A stretch of DNA of 64,000 bases from Jaenimonas drosophilae. Its lineage: Eukaryota > Euglenozoa > Kinetoplastea > Trypanosomatida > Trypanosomatidae. Below are positions 58,190 to 64,000 of the stretch, piece after piece (position 1 is the first letter of the stretch; the number at the start of each line of letters is the position of its first letter). Both the position numbers and the translations under genes were made by a program. The DNA is taken from assembly GCA_030849065.1 (NCBI GenBank), contig JASAON010001658.1, forward strand, positions 186,001 through 250,000, written 5' to 3'. The notes beneath the pieces were generated by a model that was given only the letters and a program-made list of their open reading frames with translations, was not told where the DNA came from and searched no databases.

Positions 58190-59941
58190 TCAGCTAGCCG
58201 ATGGCTTGCTGTACAATTTTCTCACGAGGATTGCTGCGCCGAAATATGAGATGGAGCCACTAACCACTCCGAGTAGAATCACAAATGTGAGTGTGTAGCA
58301 CACGTATAATGCCAGCATCAGAAAGCCCTGCATCTTCGTTCGCCAAGCATAAAAGTAAATGGCGTACGCAAATGCATACAGTGAAACGGAGCACCCAAAT
58401 CCGAACGCTTTCCACTTCCAAAAATGATTCTCCATGCACAAACCCCAAAAAGTTGCAATGCCAGATACACTGATTGTGACACCAATATACAGTATGATGG
58501 ATACCGTAAGAATGGAATACAAATAGTACAGTTTGAGAAGCCATACTGAAGAAAAAATCAGGTACAGCTCGACAAAAATTGACGCAAACGGCAATATTCC
58601 ACTCAGCAAAAAGAGAACCATTGGTGTGAAAACGTTTCGTGAGCGGGGTACTAACCTTGGAATATGGTTTACATGAGGAGTCTTTCTTCGAGCATCTACT
58701 AAACGAGATTTGTATCTACTGTAAATGGTTCCACCCATAGTAAGAGGACAGCTCAAAAACAGCCAAAAGCAGCCCATCCATGCAATAGATCTCAAGCCAA
58801 CGACATGGGTACATCCATATAACAAGGAGATAGCGTTGCTTATAACCCCAAAGACGCAAGCAATAGCTGGTACTACGCAGGATGTTAGCACTGCACACTT
58901 AATCCATGATGATGAGAGCGATGGCGCTAACCTGCTGAAATTCATAAACTCAGTTGCCGCTACGTAGCCTCCCACAAAACACGATAAAGCGTACACCAAA
59001 ATAAAGTACCCGATTAAATTCGTTGGGCTCACGTACCCCGAATAAAATGCAGATACGCCCACAATCCCAAGCGTGAATGCTCCCAGTTGTAACCCAGCGC
59101 CAAGAAGAGCGCACAGCAATTCAGGGTACTGAGGAACACGAAATACATCGGAATGTAACTGCCTCCAGCCAGTACTCTCGAATGTGTCAAAGCCATCGTA
59201 TCTCTGACGCTTCTCCTGATCATTCTTTGAGATGTCAGACCTGAGTGCTCTTGCTGTTATTGTCGCCAGAAGTGCTTGAAGAAATAATAGAATCACCGCG
59301 GAATTCAACAATGACGCTAAACGAATTTTCACGTCCAAATAATGGCGATCAATTTGAGTTTCTAGTACCAACAATGGGCTGGTTGGCGATTGAACGAAGA
59401 CTGCACCAAAAGTTAATTCGTACGATTTCCCAGGTTCTAACAGAACAGGACTCGATGCATGAAGCGAAACATTAACAATTTCATTCTCATTCACGCCGAT
59501 TAGCAGCTCCCGGTGCGTGTACACCATTGGTGGGTGTCCACTGCTTTGGTACACCCCAAAAGGCGACCAGGTGCGGATTCCATCAATTTCTACCACTATC
59601 ATGTACTGCTGCGAAATCATCTCAGTCCAGCGATCTACTCGTTTCTCAGTGGCCGTAAGTGAACAAACTCTCATTCCAGAAGTCCTGTTCAAAAATTTGA
59701 GGGAGAAGAAATGAAAAAGTTCGTCTCTTCCCAGCACTTCCCCCCAGGAGGAGTATTTGCGATCATGTAATTCGCATCCTGTTTCCTGTTGTAAGCTGTA
59801 GGTCTCATACACGTGGTTTTTAGGCCTCATGGTGCCACCGTACACATTAACCTCCTCCCCTGCATTATGCGCACAATTTGCCGCAAAAGGAAATAGGAGG
59901 AGAGCCAGCGCTATCAATAAAACAGAACGACTGCGACCCAT
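58190..59941 (-). CDS. TM9SF/EMP70-family endomembrane protein
   Basis: A 583-residue nonaspanin. Residues 1-24 form a signal peptide (hydrophobic LLIALALLLFPFAANCA). A lumenal domain of about 200 residues follows, then nine predicted membrane segments packed to the C-terminus. The blocks TGWRQLHSDVFRVPQYPELLCALLGAG and the FFVGGYVA-like turn match the EMP70 consensus. Members sort membrane proteins and maintain Golgi and lysosome function. The C-terminal KxD/E-type Golgi signal is not obvious (ends KLYSKPSAS). The ATG at 59941 is chosen because the frame to 60097 passes through a pyrimidine tract with AG at 59955-59956. Confidence 0.9.
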   Translation of the reverse strand: MGRSRSVLLIALALLLFPFAANCAHNAGEEVNVYGGTMRPKNHVYETYSLQQETGCELHDRKYSSWGEVLGRDELFHFFSLKFLNRTSGMRVCSLTATEKRVDRWTEMISQQYMIVVEIDGIRTWSPFGVYQSSGHPPMVYTHRELLIGVNENEIVNVSLHASSPVLLEPGKSYELTFGAVFVQSPTSPLLVLETQIDRHYLDVKIRLASLLNSAVILLFLQALLATITARALRSDISKNDQEKRQRYDGFDTFESTGWRQLHSDVFRVPQYPELLCALLGAGLQLGAFTLGIVGVSAFYSGYVSPTNLIGYFILVYALSCFVGGYVAATEFMNFSRLAPSLSSSWIKCAVLTSCVVPAIACVFGVISNAISLLYGCTHVVGLRSIAWMGCFWLFLSCPLTMGGTIYSRYKSRLVDARRKTPHVNHIPRLVPRSRNVFTPMVLFLLSGILPFASIFVELYLIFSSVWLLKLYYLYSILTVSIILYIGVTISVSGIATFWGLCMENHFWKWKAFGFGCSVSLYAFAYAIYFYAWRTKMQGFLMLALYVCYTLTFVILLGVVSGSISYFGAAILVRKLYSKPSAS

Positions 59942-62746
59942 TCTTTCTGCAGAACTAAATAGATGCACGCCGTGAGGCAAACAGAAAGAAATGAAGAATT
60001 CCAATGGAGCAGAACTACTTCTTCTCGACCGGCAAAATAATGGTCTCCTCAGTGACCAGTTGGAGAAACTCTGCATTTTCACAGGCATGATCGTCAACCG
60101 CAGTACTAACCGCAGAGCCGCTCACCCAAACAACAAAAATCACAAAGCTTGTCGCCCCCAAGCGCCGGACACAGCGCGGGGAATTGGACCGCGCAGGTGC
60201 GGCTTTGCGGGGCTTCACTGCGAGGGGGTGGAAATTAAGCCGCAGCCGAATGAACGCCAGCGCCTGCACCCCCCCCCCCCCGCCCGCAAACAAAAGCACA
60301 GCCCATACCAATTGCCCACCCCACCCGCCGGGCTCCCGGTTCGGTTCCCCCGGCGCCTGGGGCCCGCACCTTTTGAAACCTGGCGGGGGGGGGGGGTCAC
60401 GACGCGCGAGCCAGGAAACTGGCCTCCCCGCGAATTGCCGCCACCAACGGCCGCGAGACTTGCCCCCCGAAGTCTCCAAAGCGTGAAAAGACAACCAAAA
60501 TGCCGCCGCCAAAATGATTTCACCCGCGGGAGGGGGGCCAAACCTTCTTATTTCATTGGAGCCCCCCCCCCAAAAAAAAAAAACAAGGGGGTCCGCTCGG
60601 GGTGGCGCAATGGAACCCCCCGCGCGGGGGGTCGGCCGGCGGCGGCGGGGGCGCAGCGGCAAGGGGAAACCCGCCCACGCCCCCGGGGCCGCGCGGGCCC
60701 GCCCCGCGGGGCCACTGCCCCACGCATACAATATTGCCCCACTGCCGTTCGGTTCCTTTGTCTACGGCTTTGCCTCCTCTTTTTTGGAAAGGGGGGCATT
60801 CATCAAGCGTTTTCCCTTCGGCTGAAAGAATGGAAAAGGTTTTTCTGTGTGTTATTCCCCCACCCGCACCCAGCTTCACACATTGGCCAGGTTTGCGGGT
60901 GGTGTGGATATTTTTCGAAAAGTAAGAGGAGGGGGTAAGCCCAGAATTAGTAACATCTACGCGCGTGGCGCGTAAACAGATGCATTCGAGAGAGGGAAGA
61001 AAATAAGGAAAAAATGTCTTTTCCATTGTGTCCAATAGTTGTTGGGTTTGGGGGAGGGGAAATGGGGTGGTTGGCGGGCGTGAAAAAAGGGTTCCCCCAC
61101 CTCTTGAGAAAGCGCGCACCGTACTGCGGCAATGGGGATAGAAGGCAAGCGCTTTTTATCCGTAATCAATGTTCCATTTCCATTGTTCCAATCCCCCCCC
61201 CCAACCTTCACGTGATGCATTTGACGCCCAATCACTTCATCATGATTCGGTATCTTGTGGCGGGGGGCATTTTTCACCCCCCCCCGGCAAACACGGGCGG
61301 GGCGTAATGCAAAAGGCGATGCCGGCTGCTTAAAAAGAAACGGATCCTCCAACAGACCCCCGTGCGCCGGCAACCCCTGGGTTGCCGCCCCCCCCCTGCA
61401 TGAAAAAAACCAACTCCCGCCGCAAAAGTTCCGGTTTTTTTTTTAAAAAATTGGGGTTTGTTGAGGCGGCGATTTGCCGCGCAGAGAATGCCCCCCCCCC
61501 CCCCAAAAAAAAAAAAAACTAGGGGGGGGGGCGGCCAGGGGAACCGAACGGCGGCAATGCGATGCTTTGGGAAGAGCGGGCTCGACGCACTTTGCATCCC
61601 GGCCGAATCATTGCATTCCCCCCCGCCCCTTAACGAAGGGCAGGTCGAAACCAATACCAAACGCCGCATATTTGCCCCGATTTGCAACCGGCCGCGCGTT
61701 GAGAATAACTATTCGTTTTTTTTCCTGCGGGAAACTGCTTCATGAAATGCCCCAAGTGCGGCGGCGGCGGCTGGGGGCGGCGGGGGGGGGGGGGAAACAA
61801 GCCCCAGAAACCTACCGGAAAGAAAACAAAACGGGGAATTGGAATTGTGCAATTTCATTTCTTGATCATGGGAGGGATAGCTTTTTTTGATGCACAGCCA
61901 ATGCATCCACTGCGAAGGGGCGGAGCTCACGCTAAGGCGGCGCGCAAAAACGGGCGTCGTTCGAAAACTGGGATCGCGCTCGCGAGGCCAGGTCCCGCAG
62001 CCAAGTACTTGAACCGGAGGCCGCCGTTCTTGTGGCAGTTTGATGCGAGAGTAGTGTTGAAGGAAACGCTCCCCATACAGTAGTAACAGAAAAAGTAAGC
62101 ACTGGAGTTGAACGTCGGAGAACGCCTGACATAATAGTTGTCAGAACAGGGAGGGGTGGTGGTGATACCACTACAAATTGTTCTGACATCTGCATGGTCG
62201 AAGGGGGAGAAAAGTCCATAGATAGCGAACGACGAAAGAAAACGAAAAAAAAACCTGGAGGAAAGATAATAGCATCGCTTGGTGGCACCACAGAACCCCA
62301 GCGAAACGCAACCAGCATGCATGCAGTCAGCTTCATACATGCATGTGGTGATCAAAACAAAGAAGGAAACACAACCAGACTGGTCGCTGCGCACCCCTTT
62401 AAAAAAAAAAAGAGAAGAGAAGATGTGGTGGGGACAACGGAGGTAAAATTAGATGCTAATACACCTTGTGCATCACAACTGAGTAAGTCCGTTTCAAACA
62501 ACGAGAAGGCATCCCAACATGCACCGACATGTGCACTGGAAAGGAGCAAACCTGTCTCCAAAAGGAAAACAAACGCCAGCGAAAATAAACGAGAGCGTCT
62601 GTTGCCGCGTAGTTGATGTGTGAAAGTCACTCGTTAATACGGGCAAGAAGACATTGCCCCCACGACATCAGCAACAGTACCTCATATAAAGAAAAAATCC
62701 AAGCGTCCACAAAGACCCAACAGACATCATCTACAACGCGCCGGAT
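59942..62746. other. Gene-poor region with an anomalous homopolymer-rich island
   Basis: About 2.8 kb between the EMP70-like gene and the cyclase-like gene. 59942-60145 looks normal and includes the EMP70 splice tract. 60150-61950 is GC-rich with C runs of 13 (60269-60281), 10 (60562-60571) and 14 (61491-61504), G runs of 12 (60385-60396) and 13 (61782-61794), and A runs of 12 and 14 directly after C runs. Reading frames change every few tens of codons. 62000-62746 is again normal and gives short minus-strand frames without known motifs. A damaged or badly called gene may lie in the island; I call none. Confidence 0.6.
59955..59956 (-). promoter_or_regulatory. Predicted spliced-leader acceptor of EMP70-like gene
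   Basis: The minus strand has a TTCTTCATTTCTTTCTGTTT tract (plus 59975-59998) and TTTAG soon after, with a second AG at 59947-59948. It lies 14 bases before the ATG and fixes the short start. Confidence 0.5.
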
Positions 62747-64000
62747 TTACACATCCATCTCATTTCCTCCATCAGCGAGACCCAGCGATCCATACGCAAA
62801 ACGGCGCAGCATGACACGGCGGGAACGGTCTGGGACTGAGTAGCGGCCACTTTGTTTTGTTCGATCACTGCTCCACTCGCCATGATCTCCATCACAGCCT
62901 TCACGAAACTGCACGTGCGACGCGTCTGGACCGCGGTGGCACCTTCCCGCACCAGGACTCAACCCGTGGCGGCACACAAGTAGTGCGGCGAGATGAGTGG
63001 ACACAGAAGAAAGCAACGCATCAGCGTAGCCACTCGCATCAGCATGCCGCCTCACAATCGCCAGCGAAAACCACCGTTGAATGCTCTCCAGAAGCTCAAC
63101 GCGGCACGGTGACAATCCGGCATGCAATGCACGCAATACACCGGTGCAGACCACATTCGCAGCACTACCAACAGCTACCTCCATTCCACCCGACACCATC
63201 TCCAGGGCACGCTCACTCAATCTCTCACTTGCTGGCGATGCTGACAATGCGGTATGCGAAGCGGCGCTGCACGATAGCACATACAACTCCAGCACCACCT
63301 CTTCTTGGCCGCAATGTAGCGCATGCAGTCCAGCTGACGGGAGTGACACATGCATGGACAGGAGTTGCTCCTCCGACAGAGCACTGCGTGTGCGCTCCGT
63401 CATCACACAGAGGACATCATTGTGCGTGCTACTTCGGTGTGCGACACGCGTCGCGACCTCCGCACAACCTTGGCCACACCATGCAGGTCCAATAGGCCCG
63501 CTCCCAATTCGGTTTGTATCTACTCCAACACGAACACACAATTGTTGCGCCTCAGGTTCATCACCAGCCATACCAAACGATCTGTACATGAGAGCCATCA
63601 CAGCACGTTGCGCAGAGCTCATGGAGTCAAGTCTGTGACGAATGTCCTTCACGAGCAGTACACTAGAAAGTGCGGAGGGACACAACAGAACAAAGAGGCC
63701 GCCAACAGCACGCAGCTCCACGCAGCCATGCTGTAGTACGGCCTCACGCACACAGCGCTGGTAGTACTCAGCCACGCTGCGCATCACTTCAGGCACACGT
63801 ACCCAGAGAGCTCGCCAGTGATCCATTTGAACAACAACAATCGTTCTCGGTTCTTCGCTCGAAGGTACCCAACGAGATATGTCCACTGTTTTGGATGATA
63901 GCTGGTCATCCTGGGCTTTCATTGATGGCGCCGAACACTCGCAGGAGGGATGAGCACAGAGCTGCTGAAGACAAGTCACTATTGGCTGAATAATCTGACA
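62747..64000 (-). CDS. Class III nucleotidyl cyclase-like protein, 5' end outside the window, catalytic Asp missing
   Basis: An open frame of 417 codons that continues beyond the right edge, so the N-terminus is unknown. Near the edge, PRTIVVVQMDHWRALWVRVPE followed by REAVLQHGCVELRAVGGLFVLLC follows the layout of a class III cyclase homology domain, and CVRVGVDTNRIGSG resembles the R-G---G section. The first metal-binding Asp of the family (F-D--GST) is not in place, and the second (G-D-F) reads VGGLF. The domain therefore looks catalytically dead. Near 62960 the frame becomes Gly/Arg/His-rich and non-protein-like, while the +1-shifted frame carries a similar MDRWVSLMEE motif, suggesting a frameshifted second domain. 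Function unknown; it could be a regulatory or pseudo-cyclase. Confidence 0.6.
   Translation of the reverse strand, partial: CQIIQPIVTCLQQLCAHPSCECSAPSMKAQDDQLSSKTVDISRWVPSSEEPRTIVVVQMDHWRALWVRVPEVMRSVAEYYQRCVREAVLQHGCVELRAVGGLFVLLCPSALSSVLLVKDIRHRLDSMSSAQRAVMALMYRSFGMAGDEPEAQQLCVRVGVDTNRIGSGPIGPAWCGQGCAEVATRVAHRSSTHNDVLCVMTERTRSALSEEQLLSMHVSLPSAGLHALHCGQEEVVLELYVLSCSAASHTALSASPASERLSERALEMVSGGMEVAVGSAANVVCTGVLRALHAGLSPCRVELLESIQRWFSLAIVRRHADASGYADALLSSVSTHLAALLVCRHGLSPGAGRCHRGPDASHVQFREGCDGDHGEWSSDRTKQSGRYSVPDRSRRVMLRRFAYGSLGLADGGNEMDV

Noticed and set aside
60015..60731. Minus-strand frame of 238 codons ending EETIILPVEKK
   Set aside because: It crosses the anomalous homopolymer island and most of it is Gly/Pro/Arg-rich. 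It lies only about 74 bases from the EMP70 ATG, too close for a separate trans-spliced gene. It may be the distorted end of a real gene but cannot be supported.
61742..62083. Plus-strand frame beginning MKCPKCGG, suggestive of a zinc ribbon
   Set aside because: It begins inside the anomalous island (G run 61782-61794) and no second cysteine pair follows. Probably an artefact of homopolymer errors.

Overview
This window looks like a chromosome segment of a trypanosomatid (Kinetoplastea). All 28 gene calls I can support lie on the minus strand, from about 0.8 kb to the right edge. No intron is evident. Several start codons are preceded, in the direction of transcription, by a long pyrimidine tract and an AG, as expected for spliced-leader trans-splicing of a polycistronic unit. 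The ribosomal protein S4, Rpt2, LeuRS, adenylosuccinate synthetase and nucleobase/nucleoside transporter sequences all fit kinetoplastid families. From memory, unverified, several of these are also neighbours on Leishmania chromosome 13. I cannot name the genus.

Layout, left to right (reverse of transcription). 0.8-1.8 kb: NADH-cytochrome b5 reductase. 3.6-9.5 kb: a giant protein with a HECT-like domain whose catalytic cysteine is replaced by lysine. 11.3-12.6 kb: proteasome ATPase Rpt2. 13.5-16.7 kb: cytosolic leucyl-tRNA synthetase. 17.3-24.5 kb: coiled-coil axonemal candidate, RPB10, ABHD11-like hydrolase, centrin-like EF-hand protein, MAM33-like mitochondrial protein and Tctex dynein light chain. 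26.4-29.2 kb: adenylosuccinate synthetase and mitoribosomal bL27m. 30.2-34.1 kb: tandem equilibrative transporters. 34.5-36.4 kb: two identical RPS4 genes. 36.8-45.3 kb: thiamine pyrophosphokinase-like protein, EndoG-like nuclease, GPN1 GTPase, an unknown, a LYR protein and an unknown membrane protein. 45.5-60 kb: FKBP15-like coiled-coil protein, AK7-like flagellar adenylate kinase, an EDC4-like decapping-scaffold candidate, RNA polymerase III subunit RPC5, and a TM9/EMP70 protein. 62.7-64 kb: a cyclase-like protein that runs off the edge.

Two themes link neighbours. Purine salvage is represented by adenylosuccinate synthetase next to a duplicated purine-type transporter. Both transporter 3' flanks keep the same three short blocks in the same order, one of them a hairpin, which makes them candidates for purine-responsive mRNA control. 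Flagellar genes (AK7-like, centrin-like, Tctex light chain, TPH coiled coil) and mitochondrial genes (bL27m, EndoG, LYR, MAM33-like) are scattered through the unit, as is normal for polycistronic kinetoplastid genomes.

The segment 60.15-61.95 kb is abnormal. It is GC-rich and full of 9-14 nt homopolymers, with no stable reading frame, and may be badly polished assembly sequence. All functional calls come from reading sequence motifs; no database search was run.
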